NCBI RefSeq assembly: GCF_018918005.1
Contig: NZ_JAHLPR010000018.1
Location: 34,950-98,949 of the forward strand
DNA length: 64,000 bases
Source: Paenibacillus sp. MSJ-34
GTDB lineage: Bacteria > Bacillota > Bacilli > Paenibacillales > Paenibacillaceae
Direction: 5' to 3'
The translations under genes and the position numbers were made by a program. This document shows positions 26,157 to 35,577 of this stretch, piece by piece. How positions within the stretch are numbered: position 1 is the first letter of the stretch; each line of letters starts with the position of its first letter. The notes beneath the pieces are model-generated. The model saw only the letters and a program-made list of their open reading frames with translations, searched no databases and was not told the DNA's origin.

Positions 26157-27956
26157 ATGAGCATCCGCAATCGAGTATTAATAGGTTTCGTATTATGCAT
26201 TATTCTTCCGATTATCGCGCTCGGCATTGTCGGCTCGGCGCTGTTCCAGACGGTGCTGCAGAAGAAATATTCCGAGCAGTCGCAGCTGATCAACGCTTCC
26301 GTAGCGCGGAATGTGGCGACGATATTCAAGGACGCTACGGCCTATTCGGATCAATCGATGTTCTCCAGCCGTGTGCAGGACTTTCTGAATCAAGATGCGG
26401 ACGAACGGGATATGACGGAGATTCCGAGCCTGCTCAACCAGACGTTTCTGATGTACGGTCCGCTCGATACGGTAACGCTGTATACGTTGGACGGCGAGGC
26501 TTACAGCCGATCAAAATCCGATCTGAAGCCGGTTTCCATGGAACAGCTGCGCCAAAGCGGCGTACTGTCCGAAATGATCCGGCGCAACGGCATTTCCGTA
26601 TGGCTCGGGCCTTACGAAGGTTCCGGGCTGTCGCCGTCGAACCGGTTTTTCACGCAATTGCGCGTCGTCAACGATCTGAACCGGCAGGAAACGATCGGGT
26701 ACGTGATGCTGCAATACCAGTTCAACGAATTGGATCAAGTGTTCAATTTCTATTCGAGCAAATTGGATATTCCCAATCATTTTATGTTGGTGAATCAAGA
26801 GGGGCTTATCGTGTACGATAACCAGGGCAATGCCGGCGGGGAGAACCTGCGGGGCAAGGTGTCGAAGCCTTTCGACTTAGGCGGGGATTCCGGCAGCGGG
26901 AAGCTGGAGTTTAACGGAACGAAAAGCATTTTATCGGTGCAGCCGCTCAATATGAAAGATTTGGGAATATCGAATTTGACGCTGGTCTCGGTTGTTCCGT
27001 GGGACTATCTGACCGGGGAGACGACGGCGATTATCCGCTCGATCGGGATCGTGATGGCGGTTATTTTGCTGCTTGCCTTGCTCTTCAATATGATGTTTAT
27101 CAAACGGTATATTCGGTTTATTATTCGCATGATGCATACGATGAAATTGATCGAACTGGGGGACCTTGGCGTACGCATGGCTTTGGACAGCCGGGACGAG
27201 ACCGGATCGCTCGCAAGGAGCTTCAACCGATTGGTCGAAAAAGTGGAGGAACTGATCGAGGAAGTGAAGCAGGAGCAGGCGCGCAAGAACAGGGCCGAAT
27301 TGATGCTGCTGCAGGCGCAGATCAAACCGCATTTTATTATGAATACGCTCGAATCGATCAACGCCTTAAATATGCGGAACGAGCGGGACAAGGTCAGCCA
27401 GATGGTGTACCGTCTGGGGCAAAATTTGCATATCAGCTTTCAGGAACAGGAAGAAATTACATTAGGCAAGGAAATCGGCTATTTGCAAAATTATTTCGAA
27501 ATCCAAAAGGTTCGTTTCGGCCATCTGTTCGATTATGAGATCGTTATGCCGCCGGAACTGGAGAAGTATTCGATCTTGAAATTTACGTTACAGCCTTTGG
27601 TAGAGAATAGCATACAGCACGGCTTCGACGATATCGACCGCAAAGGAATGATCGTCGTTCGAGTGGAGGAACGGGAGCGGAATTTGTTGTTATGGGTCGA
27701 GGATAACGGTTCGGGGATCGATCCCGATATTTTGCCCTCGTTTCATTACCGGAAATCGAAATTGGCGGAGGACAGGAGGCGGAGTGACGGAAGAGTGGGC
27801 CTCGGGGTCATGAATGTGGCGGATCGATTGCGCATGCATTACGGGGCCGGTTACGGCATGTTCATATGCAGCGATCCGGGCCGGGGAACGAAGATTCAAT
27901 GCTTGATTCCGAAACGGGAGGGTGATTCGAATGATGATTCGCGCTTTAATAGTTGA
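26157..27956 (+). CDS. Sensor histidine kinase, YesM type (cluster a)
   Basis: The 599-residue protein has a first span at about 9-30, an extracytoplasmic sensor domain to about 290, a second span, then a HAMP region. The His_kinase domain follows (MLLQAQIKPHFIMNTLESIN, with the phosphorylated H), then HATPase boxes (LVENSIQHGF, VEDNGSGI, GLGVMNV). It probably senses the importer's substrate, possibly through the binding protein, and phosphorylates the regulator encoded next. Its end overlaps that gene by about 26 bases. GAGGAGG lies upstream. Confidence 0.92.
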   Translation: MSIRNRVLIGFVLCIILPIIALGIVGSALFQTVLQKKYSEQSQLINASVARNVATIFKDATAYSDQSMFSSRVQDFLNQDADERDMTEIPSLLNQTFLMYGPLDTVTLYTLDGEAYSRSKSDLKPVSMEQLRQSGVLSEMIRRNGISVWLGPYEGSGLSPSNRFFTQLRVVNDLNRQETIGYVMLQYQFNELDQVFNFYSSKLDIPNHFMLVNQEGLIVYDNQGNAGGENLRGKVSKPFDLGGDSGSGKLEFNGTKSILSVQPLNMKDLGISNLTLVSVVPWDYLTGETTAIIRSIGIVMAVILLLALLFNMMFIKRYIRFIIRMMHTMKLIELGDLGVRMALDSRDETGSLARSFNRLVEKVEELIEEVKQEQARKNRAELMLLQAQIKPHFIMNTLESINALNMRNERDKVSQMVYRLGQNLHISFQEQEEITLGKEIGYLQNYFEIQKVRFGHLFDYEIVMPPELEKYSILKFTLQPLVENSIQHGFDDIDRKGMIVVRVEERERNLLLWVEDNGSGIDPDILPSFHYRKSKLAEDRRRSDGRVGLGVMNVADRLRMHYGAGYGMFICSDPGRGTKIQCLIPKREGDSNDDSRFNS

Positions 27957-29520
27957 CGACGAGCCGTTAATTGTGGATACGCTGTCGAACGAGATTCCGT
28001 GGAACCGGCATGCGATCGAACTGGTCGGTTCGGCGGACAACGGGGTATCCGCCCTGGAGATGGTGAAGGAGTACGAGCCGGATCTGATCCTGTGCGATAT
28101 CCGGATGCCGAAGCTGGACGGGCTTGCGTTTCTGCAGCAGTTGAATGAGATGGGAAACCGAAGCAGTGTCATTATGCTCACCGGGTTCGCCGAATTCGAA
28201 TACGCCAGGCAGGCGATGCAATTCGGCGCGAAGGACTTGATTCTCAAGCCGATCAATTATATCGAATTGGATCAAGTGGTCGAACGGATGGGAGCGCAAA
28301 TCAGGGAACATAAACTGGACGACCGGCGGAAACGGCATCAGTTCAACCATATGAAACATTTGCTGTACGAAAAGATGATTACCGATATTTTGTTCGACTA
28401 TACGAAGCTGGCCGCGCAACCGTTCTATTCCGAATTCGAATTTGATGTGGAAGGGACAAACTGCGTCTTTTTCCTGGCCGATTTGGAGCGCTATGCTTAT
28501 AATGCTCATCGTTGGAACGAGAACGAGCGCAAACTGCATAATTTTGCCGTGCGAAACGTGCTTCAGGACGCGCTGCAGCCGTACCGCCTCGACTACTCGG
28601 TATTGCAGACACGGGAGGGGGAGTGGTGCGTGCTCATTCGCCGGCCCGTCTCGGAAAAGCCGTTCGATATGGAAGAGGCTGTGCGGTGGGCGGAACAAAT
28701 GGCGCAAGCGGTGCTCGATCATACGAAGCTGGCGATTCATATCGGCGTATTTCCCGAATATGTCCCTGTGGCGGAATTGGCGCAGGCGTACAAAAGGCTA
28801 CAGAGGGAAGTGCAATTCTCGGGCGAACGGCAACGGGTCGTCGCGCTTGGATCGGATCGGCAGGAAGAAACCGCGAGCTTGTCGTTCTGGGAACGGGTCG
28901 AAGAGATCGTCGCCGGCTTGAAGCGATGCGATACGCGGCGAATGCGGGAGGCGCATCGTTCGCTCATTCATGAGTTGAAGAGCGTCTCCCCTTTGAAATT
29001 GGAGAAAATCCTTCACTTTCTCGTGCTCCATTTATTGCGGGAGTTGAAAGAAATTAAGAAGATCGGGGAAGCGGAAGAGCGGGACGTCTGGGTGCGGCTG
29101 GAGCAATACGCCAGCGCGAAGGATCTGATCGCCGTTTTGAATCAGATGATCGAGGATGCCGTGATCGAAGCGGGCAACAATCGCTCGAACGAATCGCTGA
29201 TGGATATGGCCAAGGATTATATCGCGAAGCATGCATCCAGCGATCTGGGCGTCGAGGAAGTGGCCGATTACTTGGGCTTGAGCTCCAGCCATTTCAGCGT
29301 ATTGTTCAAGCAGCATGTCGGCGAAACCTTCGTCGAGCATTTAACTCGGCTGCGGATCGATTGGGCCAAGTCGATGCTGGTGAACAGCGGCCAGAGCATC
29401 TCGAATATCGGCAAGACGGTCGGCTATCTCGACCGCCGTTATTTCAACAAGGTATTCGCCAAATGCGAGGGCGTGACGCCGGCCGAATACCGGGCCCGTT
29501 CGGTGTTACGCTCCCGATAA
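27931..29520 (+). CDS. Response regulator, YesN/AraC type (cluster a)
   Basis: The 529-residue protein begins with a receiver domain (IRALIVDDEP, then LILCDIRMPKLDGL with phosphorylated D56 and the T and K sites at MLTGF and LKPI). A long middle region follows. It ends with a two-helix-turn-helix AraC domain (VEEVADYLGLSSSHFSVLFKQ and ISNIGKTVGYLDRRYFNKVF). It should activate the transporter operon when its partner kinase signals. ATG 27931 is preferred over GTG 27922, which sits against the GGGAGGG ribosome-binding site. Confidence 0.92.
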   Translation: MMIRALIVDDEPLIVDTLSNEIPWNRHAIELVGSADNGVSALEMVKEYEPDLILCDIRMPKLDGLAFLQQLNEMGNRSSVIMLTGFAEFEYARQAMQFGAKDLILKPINYIELDQVVERMGAQIREHKLDDRRKRHQFNHMKHLLYEKMITDILFDYTKLAAQPFYSEFEFDVEGTNCVFFLADLERYAYNAHRWNENERKLHNFAVRNVLQDALQPYRLDYSVLQTREGEWCVLIRRPVSEKPFDMEEAVRWAEQMAQAVLDHTKLAIHIGVFPEYVPVAELAQAYKRLQREVQFSGERQRVVALGSDRQEETASLSFWERVEEIVAGLKRCDTRRMREAHRSLIHELKSVSPLKLEKILHFLVLHLLRELKEIKKIGEAEERDVWVRLEQYASAKDLIAVLNQMIEDAVIEAGNNRSNESLMDMAKDYIAKHASSDLGVEEVADYLGLSSSHFSVLFKQHVGETFVEHLTRLRIDWAKSMLVNSGQSISNIGKTVGYLDRRYFNKVFAKCEGVTPAEYRARSVLRSR

Positions 29521-29867
29521 GATTTCTACTATTCCCTAGTTCTATATGCTAACATTATGACGAATATGTATACGGCATGTTGCGAAGCGAATTCGACCGT
29601 ACGCTGCCGGAATATCTCCGGCAAGGTTTTGATCAAGTGTGATGTGGCTGCCCAACGGACCTTTCGTCGAGAAAAACTTCCAATTGTGCTGTATAATCGC
29701 AGGCTTTTTTTCGTAACATCTTGTTTCGTTGAGAAATAACTGTATTTTTGCAGTAAGCTGCGTTCGTCACAGGGGATTGGTGGCTATATTGGTTCTTGTC
29801 TAATAAGTTCGTTCAATTTTGCCGCCCATTTTTGCTCCTGATTTGCCGCTCCTGGTATCCTCTGTTT

Positions 29868-29900
29868 CCCGCTTCTGTCGAAATCCCTTTCGCTCAGGAT
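29868..29900 (+). repeat. Dispersed intergenic repeat, copy C
   Basis: It reads CTTCTGTCGAAATCCCTTTC and then GCTCAGGAT, followed by a short local duplication of the ATCTCAGG ending. Confidence 0.7.
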
Positions 29901-30176
29901 CTCAGGATCTCAAGTGATATGGCGTTTAGAGAATTAGCATCGTGAGTTACAGATATAGATGTAGCGGATTGACATCATATTGTGCGTTCGTTACGGGATT
30001 GAATTGAAAAAAACGGTCAAAGCACAACTGCACCATTTTCCCAAAAGTGCCAAGTCATAGGGTGCGGCGGCTTTATCATGAGGCGTAATGTCATCAACGG
30101 CAACTCCGACAGTTTGCGGGCAAATCATCGTTCAGGAACACGCAGCGATCCATCGCGTACAGGCCGAAACAATCGG

Positions 30177-30212
30177 CTTTCTGAACGAAGGGGATTTCCA
30201 CAGAAGGGCGGG
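30177..30212 (-). repeat. Dispersed intergenic repeat, copy D (reverse)
   Basis: On the minus strand it reads CCCTTCTGTGGAAATCCCCT and then TCGTTCAGAAAG, close to the shared pattern. It faces copy C. Confidence 0.7.
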
Positions 30213-30362
30213 AAAAATGCTTCATCGGCTGAAAAGTAATGAGCGCATAATGCAACAATGATGCACCGGAACGGGAGAGAACGAGATTCGGAGGGTTTGC
30301 ATCCGAGGAAGGTTGTGAAATCAGGCACAACACACAATTGGAAAAATAATCATTGACAAAGT

Positions 30363-30391
30363 TTGACAAGATGTGATTCAATTCAATTAAT
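30363..30391 (+). promoter_or_regulatory. Probable promoter of the ROK regulator operon
   Basis: TTGACA at 30363-30368 and ATTAAT at 30386-30391 are 17 bases apart. A second TTGACA lies ten bases earlier. The operator palindrome overlaps the -10 box. Confidence 0.5.
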
Positions 30392-30409
30392 TAATAAAGT
30401 TTATTAATT
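30389..30409. promoter_or_regulatory. Palindromic operator, probably for the adjacent ROK repressor
   Basis: AATTAATAAA and TTTATTAATT form a perfect 10-base inverted repeat around a single G. It overlaps the -10 region and lies 20 bases before the regulator's ATG. This is the place and form expected for XylR/NagC-type autoregulation. Confidence 0.6.
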
Positions 30410-30428
30410 TACGAAGCGGGGTGAGGAC

Positions 30429-31511
30429 ATGCAGAAGATGATTGGCCAACCTGGCATTTTAAAAAAAGTGAATGCGCATATGATCAAGCAAATCATCACG
30501 GTACACGGCCCGATTTCCAAGCCGGAAATTGCCAAATTGACAAAGCTTAGTTTGCCTACCGTCAATAAAATCGTGGAAGTTCTTGTACAGGAGGATCAGA
30601 TCGTTGCGGCGGGCTTGGAAGGTTCCAGCAGCGGACGCAAAGCGCAGTTGTACAAGATTAACGCCAATCAAGGCTACGTTGCGGCGATCTACGTGAAGGA
30701 CAACTTTTATATTTGCGGCATTTCGACGTTTACCGGAGAGATCATCGAACGGAATACATATGTTTTCGACGAAAAGCAAGCGATTTCAAGGTTCGAGGAT
30801 TTGCTACGCGTCATTGATTTGCTGACGGAGAAGATCGGCCGGGACAAACTGAAGGCCATCGGCATCGGCGTGCCGGGTGCGGTAGACGTGAATGATACCG
30901 TCTATAGCATTCCGACAATTCCGGAATGGGAATCGTTCCCGATGCGGGAGGAAATCGAGAAGCGATACGAGATCCCGGTATTTGTCGAAAACGATATTAA
31001 TTTGACGACGGTGGGGTATTTTAACGCCGGTTTGGAAGGCCGCGGCGAGAATATGATGTATATCTATCTCGGCCAAGGGATCGGCGCCGGATTGATTATC
31101 CATAAGAAGCTGTACAAGGGTATGAGCAATTTCGCGGGAGAATTGAGTTATATGGTCGTTGACGGTTTCGATTCGAATACGCCGCATGAGTGGAGATCGA
31201 AAGGGCTGCTGGAGCGCCAATTGGATCAAGCGGGCCGCAATCGGGACAAAGTGGCGAACATTATTTTCAAAATGTGCATGAATGTCGTCAGCATCGTCAA
31301 TCCCGAATGTATCGTATTGACTGGGGCGTTAGCAAACGAAGAAATCGTGCGCTCTGTCGAAAAGGCTCTCTCCGATTCGCTTCATCAATGGAATATGCCG
31401 CAACTGGTGTATTTGCAAAATCCCGATCCTTACAGCATTCAAGGTATCGTCAGCATGTGTTTCTCCCATATCGATTCGCAAATCCAGTTAGTGAACCGTC
31501 AAGGCATCTAG
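30429..31511 (+). CDS. ROK-family transcriptional repressor (XylR/NagC type)
   Basis: The 360-residue protein has an N-terminal winged HTH (ITVHGPISKPEIAKLTKLSL, then PTVNKIVEVLVQED) fused to a ROK domain (KAIGIGVPGAVD, VENDINLTTVGYF, YLGQGIGAGLII, FAGELSYMV). The usual zinc CxCGxxGC motif is not seen, as in some divergent ROK repressors. The repressor should bind the palindrome upstream and be released by a sugar. It probably controls the PLP enzyme, importer, chemoreceptor and kinase genes that follow in the same direction. Confidence 0.9.
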   Translation: MQKMIGQPGILKKVNAHMIKQIITVHGPISKPEIAKLTKLSLPTVNKIVEVLVQEDQIVAAGLEGSSSGRKAQLYKINANQGYVAAIYVKDNFYICGISTFTGEIIERNTYVFDEKQAISRFEDLLRVIDLLTEKIGRDKLKAIGIGVPGAVDVNDTVYSIPTIPEWESFPMREEIEKRYEIPVFVENDINLTTVGYFNAGLEGRGENMMYIYLGQGIGAGLIIHKKLYKGMSNFAGELSYMVVDGFDSNTPHEWRSKGLLERQLDQAGRNRDKVANIIFKMCMNVVSIVNPECIVLTGALANEEIVRSVEKALSDSLHQWNMPQLVYLQNPDPYSIQGIVSMCFSHIDSQIQLVNRQGI

Positions 31512-31606
31512 AACATGAAGGCGAATTGATGCGTTAGAGGACAAAACTTCCGCTGAGTGAAGTCGCACCATACCTAAGACAACGGAATTGAAGGGAGTTT
31601 CGAAGC

Positions 31607-32776
31607 ATGTACTTGAAGAAATTGCAGGAACGCAACAAAGCCTTGATCGACGCAGCCATAAAGCTCCATGCGGAGGGCGCGCTCGAAGCGAATACTTACG
31701 TGATCGACGTGCAGGCGCTGCGCCGCAATGCGGAAATTATTCGCGCGGAAGCGGACAAGCACGGCATTACCTTGTACGGAATGACCAAGCAAATCGGGTA
31801 TAACCCTATCGCTCACCGCACCATCATGGAAGCGGGAATCGGCAAGTTCGTGAGCGTCGATTGGCTTGGCGCGCGGCTCATGCGCGAGCAAGGAGTGCCG
31901 GTCGGACACGTCGGCCATCTCGTGCAAGCCCCGCAATCCGTCGCGGAAGAGCTGGTCGCGTTAGGCCCGGAAGCGTTCACCGTGTTCAGTCTGCGCAAGG
32001 CGGCGTCCGTGGCCGAGGCGGCCGCAAAGCTCGGCGTCGAACAGAATGTGCTGCTGCGCGTGTATAAAGAAGGCGATCGCTTCTATCCCGGACATGAAGG
32101 CGGCTTCCAACTGAAGGATGTTGTCGATGCCGCCCGTGAAATATCGAAGCTGAAGGGCGTTCGAGTCATTGGAACGACCGCGTTTCCATCGCTGCTATAT
32201 AACGAAGAAGCCGGCACGGTGCTGCCGACGCCGAATTTTCAAACGGCGGTCGATGCGGCGGCGCGATTGAGCAAGGAGCTCGGCATCGATATCCGTCAGA
32301 TTAATACGCCAGGCAGCACATCGTCGGCCGTTATCGGCAAAATTGCCGAGCACGGCGGCACGCATGCCGAGCCGGGACACGGCTTGACCGGCTCGACGCC
32401 GATCAGCTTCGATACGGATATTCCCGAAACGCCCGCGATGCTGTATCTCTCGGAAATATCCCACGAATACGGCGGCAACGGCCACATGTTCGGGGGCGGT
32501 CTATATGTTGACCGCGTGCGCGGCCGTTACATGTTGTCTGCACTGGTCGGCGCTTCGTTGGACACGCGCGAGGTCGAACTGATCCCGGACGACGGCATCG
32601 ATTACTACGGCTATGTACGCGGCGCGAAGGAAGGCGAGCCGGTCATTCTGGGCTTCCGCGCGCAAATCTTCGTGACGCGCGGACAAGTGGCCGCGATCGA
32701 CGGCGTGCAGGAAGGGAAGCCGCGCGTCATCGGATATCACGATGCCATGGGGCGTCCGGTGCAACGCGGAGTCTGA
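31607..32776 (+). CDS. YhfX-like PLP-dependent enzyme (alanine racemase-like fold)
   Basis: The 389-residue protein matches E. coli YhfX as I recall it along its length. TYVIDVQALRRNA and LYGMTKQIGYNP (K is the probable PLP lysine) come first. FVSVDWLGARLMR, VGHLVQAPQ, LRVYKEGD and THAEPGHGLTGSTP follow, and the domain ends with ILGFRAQIFVTRG. The fold is that of class III PLP enzymes such as alanine racemase. Its natural reaction is not established to my knowledge. Here it sits between a ROK repressor and a ribose-type importer, which hints at an amino compound linked to a sugar. GAAGGGAG precedes the ATG. Confidence 0.8.
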   Translation: MYLKKLQERNKALIDAAIKLHAEGALEANTYVIDVQALRRNAEIIRAEADKHGITLYGMTKQIGYNPIAHRTIMEAGIGKFVSVDWLGARLMREQGVPVGHVGHLVQAPQSVAEELVALGPEAFTVFSLRKAASVAEAAAKLGVEQNVLLRVYKEGDRFYPGHEGGFQLKDVVDAAREISKLKGVRVIGTTAFPSLLYNEEAGTVLPTPNFQTAVDAAARLSKELGIDIRQINTPGSTSSAVIGKIAEHGGTHAEPGHGLTGSTPISFDTDIPETPAMLYLSEISHEYGGNGHMFGGGLYVDRVRGRYMLSALVGASLDTREVELIPDDGIDYYGYVRGAKEGEPVILGFRAQIFVTRGQVAAIDGVQEGKPRVIGYHDAMGRPVQRGV

Positions 32777-32835
32777 CACGAAACAAGCAAGCACTCATAA
32801 TTTAAGTTCGCACAATACATGGGAGGTCAAACAGA

Positions 32836-34002
32836 ATGAAACAAAAGTGGATGACAGGATTGGGTTTGATTTTGGCGTTAGCGATGATGTTGGCTGCATG
32901 CGGCAATCAGGGAGCCGCGCCGCAAGGAAACGACGGGAAGCCGAACGCCGCGCTTGAGGCGGCTGCTCCGATCGCATTAGAGAAAGATGCCGACGGCGAC
33001 GCCGAAATTATGAGCACGGGGCCGCATGGGGAAGCGGCGGTAGCAGCAACAACGCTCGAGTTGACGGCCGAGGAAGTCGAGAAGCTGCGCGAAGGCAACT
33101 ATAAAGCTGCCATCGTGCTGCATTATGCCGGCAACGACTGGTCGACGGCCCAATTGGACGGATTGAAGACGACATTCGCCAAGATGGGAATCGAAGTGAT
33201 TGCCGAGACCGATGCGCAGTTTAAATCGGAAAAGCAAGTTTCGGACATTGAAACGGTCATGGCGAGAAAGCCGGATGTAATTATCGGCCTGCCGGTCGAC
33301 CCGGTATCTACGGCGGGGGCTTTCAAGAAAGCGGCCGAAGCCGGCGCGAAAATCGTATTCATGGATAATGTCGCGGACGGCTTGGAGCACGGTACCCATT
33401 ACGCCAGCGTCGTTTCTGCGGATAACTACGGCAACGGCGTCAAGGCGGCGGACATTCTGGCCGAGAAGTTGGGCGGCAAAGGCAAGATCGGCGTCATTTA
33501 TCACGATGCGGATTTCTTCGTCACCAAGCAGCGGGTCGAAGCGTTCGAGCAAACGATGAAGGAGAAGTATCCGGAGATTGAAATCGTCGCTCGCGGCGGA
33601 ATCGTGGAGCCAAGCGACGGGGAGAAAGTGGCGTCTGCCTTGCTGACGAAGCATCCCGATCTGGACGGCATGTTCGTTGTGTGGGACGTTCCGGCCGAAG
33701 GAGCGCTCGCTGCCGTGCGCACAGCCGGTAAAAAAGACCTGGTTATTACAACGAGCGACTTAGGAACGAACGTGGCATTGGAAATCGCGAAAGACGGCAT
33801 TGTCAAAGGGCTTGGCTCCGAGCGCCCTTACGATCAGGGCGTGGCGGAAGCCATTCTGGCCGGTTATGCGCTGCTCGGCAAAGAAACGCCGTCCTATGTA
33901 GTCGTTCCTCCGCTGGGCGTGACGAAAGACAATGTGCTTGAAGGCTGGAAATCGGTCTATCGCCAAGAAGCGCCCGATTTGATCAAGAACGCGCTGAAAT
34001 AA
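32836..34002 (+). CDS. Ribose-type sugar ABC transporter binding lipoprotein (cluster b)
   Basis: The 388-residue lipoprotein (lipobox LAAC, C22) has a low-complexity linker. A periplasmic-binding-protein-4 domain follows, with AAIVLHYAGNDWSTAQLDGL, PDVIIGLPVDPVSTAGAFKK, SVVSADNYGNGVKAADIL and VWDVPAEGALAAVR. It belongs to the RbsB/XylF type that binds monosaccharides. It is followed by its ATPase and permease. GGGAGG precedes the ATG. The ligand is not readable from the sequence; the PLP gene next door suggests something other than ribose. Confidence 0.9.
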   Translation: MKQKWMTGLGLILALAMMLAACGNQGAAPQGNDGKPNAALEAAAPIALEKDADGDAEIMSTGPHGEAAVAATTLELTAEEVEKLREGNYKAAIVLHYAGNDWSTAQLDGLKTTFAKMGIEVIAETDAQFKSEKQVSDIETVMARKPDVIIGLPVDPVSTAGAFKKAAEAGAKIVFMDNVADGLEHGTHYASVVSADNYGNGVKAADILAEKLGGKGKIGVIYHDADFFVTKQRVEAFEQTMKEKYPEIEIVARGGIVEPSDGEKVASALLTKHPDLDGMFVVWDVPAEGALAAVRTAGKKDLVITTSDLGTNVALEIAKDGIVKGLGSERPYDQGVAEAILAGYALLGKETPSYVVVPPLGVTKDNVLEGWKSVYRQEAPDLIKNALK

Positions 34003-34025
34003 AACGGCATTGCCTGATGCAAGAG

Positions 34026-34051
34026 AAGCCGCCGCCGCAGGGGGCGGTTTT
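34026..34051 (+). terminator. Stem-loop between binding-protein and ATPase genes
   Basis: AAGCCGCC pairs with GGCGGTTT (one G-T pair), and another T and then CGC follow. It could act as a partial terminator that keeps binding-protein mRNA in excess. Confidence 0.55.
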
Positions 34052-34080
34052 CGCTTCATAGGCGGAGGAGGGAGAACACG

Positions 34081-35577
34081 ATGACGGAAGCCGTTTTGCA
34101 GATGAACGGCATTTCCAAAGCGTTTAACGGCGTGGAAGTGCTGAAACAGGTCGATTTCTCGGTCGACCGGGGGGAAGTGCATGCGCTGGTCGGCGGCAAC
34201 GGTGCGGGCAAATCGACGTTAATGAAAATTTTGACCGGTGTGTATGTGGGAGATTCGGGAGAAATCTGCATCGACGGAAAGCCTGTACATATTAACGAAA
34301 TGAACGATGCTCGCCGAAACGGCATCTCGATGATTTTTCAGGAATTCAGCCTGATCCCGACCCTGACGGTAGCGCAAAACATTTTCATGGGCAGGGAGCC
34401 GCGGACGTCCCTCGGCTTTATCGACGACAAAGCTTGTGCGAACCTCGCGCGGGAATTGCTGGCGGAACTTCGGGTTGATGTCGATCCCAACGCAACGGTG
34501 GAAAGTCTGGGCGTTGGTTACTGGCAAATGACGGAAATTGCCAAGGCGATTTCGCAGGATACGAAAATATTAATTATGGACGAACCGACCTCGTCTCTCA
34601 CGACGAAAGAAACCGAAGTGCTGTTTGACCTCATGGATCGCCTAAAGAAGAAAGGCATTTCGATTATTTATATTTCTCACCGCATGGATGAAATTTTGCA
34701 TGTTTGCGACCGGGCGACGGTATTGCGCGACGGCAAAAACGTCATTACCGCGCCGTGTGCGGAATTGACCATGGATGAACTGGTAGGGCATATTATCGGC
34801 GGAAATATGAAGAACGCCTTCGATTGGAAAGAAAGGGCCGGTACGCCCGGCGACAAAGCGGTATTGCAAGTAAAGGACTTATATATCGGCAACCGTGTGA
34901 ACGGAGTGTCGTTCGATCTGCGCGAGGGCGAAGTGCTCGGATTCGCCGGTCTGATGGGAAGCGGGCGGACGGAAACGATGCGCGGATTGTTCGGGATCGA
35001 TCCGATCGATCGCGGCGAAATGATCGTCGGGGGCAAAAAAATAACGCTCAAATCGCCGCGCGACGCGATCAAGGCGGGCTTGGCGCTCGTGCCGGAAGAC
35101 CGCAGGGTGCAAGGCTTGATACTCGAGCATAGCGTGAAGGACAACATGCTGCTTCCGATATTGTCGAAGCTGTTAAAGGGGCTTTTCATCGACGATAAGC
35201 GGGGCAAAGAGATTGCGGAGAAATATGTGGATGAATTGAGCATCAAGACCGACGACATCTATAAATCTTCCCATCTGTTGTCGGGCGGCAATCAGCAGAA
35301 AATCATTTTGGCCAAATGGCTGGCGAACGATCCGCAAATCTTCATCTTGGACGAGCCTACCATCGGGGTAGATATCGGGGCGAAATCGGAGATCATCGAA
35401 ATGATTCGGCGATTGGCCGATAGCGGCAAATCGATTATCGTCGTATCGTCGGAGCTTGCGGAATTGAATGCGGTATGCGATCGAGTGCTTGTGATGAAGG
35501 ACGGCGCGATCTCACAGGAATTGCTGCGCAAAGATCTAACTTCAGAGGAGGTATTGGAACATGCAGTCCAAAGTTAA
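34081..35577 (+). CDS. Sugar ABC transporter ATP-binding protein, RbsA type
   Basis: The 498-residue protein has two fused nucleotide-binding domains. The first has Walker A GGNGAGKST (38-46) and Walker B ILIMDEPTSSL. The second has the degenerate Walker A typical of RbsA/XylG proteins (GLMGSGRTE), the signature LLSGGNQQK and Walker B IFILDEPTIGVD. It powers import by the binding protein and permease of this operon. Its end overlaps the permease gene by 17 bases. Confidence 0.93.
   Translation: MTEAVLQMNGISKAFNGVEVLKQVDFSVDRGEVHALVGGNGAGKSTLMKILTGVYVGDSGEICIDGKPVHINEMNDARRNGISMIFQEFSLIPTLTVAQNIFMGREPRTSLGFIDDKACANLARELLAELRVDVDPNATVESLGVGYWQMTEIAKAISQDTKILIMDEPTSSLTTKETEVLFDLMDRLKKKGISIIYISHRMDEILHVCDRATVLRDGKNVITAPCAELTMDELVGHIIGGNMKNAFDWKERAGTPGDKAVLQVKDLYIGNRVNGVSFDLREGEVLGFAGLMGSGRTETMRGLFGIDPIDRGEMIVGGKKITLKSPRDAIKAGLALVPEDRRVQGLILEHSVKDNMLLPILSKLLKGLFIDDKRGKEIAEKYVDELSIKTDDIYKSSHLLSGGNQQKIILAKWLANDPQIFILDEPTIGVDIGAKSEIIEMIRRLADSGKSIIVVSSELAELNAVCDRVLVMKDGAISQELLRKDLTSEEVLEHAVQS

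Larger units (their letters stand above)
29521..30362 (+). other. Long intergenic region with two dispersed repeats
   Basis: No gene is supported in this stretch. It holds two copies of the dispersed repeat in opposite orientation (29868-29900 and 30177-30212). I see no clear terminator for the regulator gene and no RNA gene. Such length between two sugar clusters suggests a border where DNA has been lost or gained. Confidence 0.5.
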
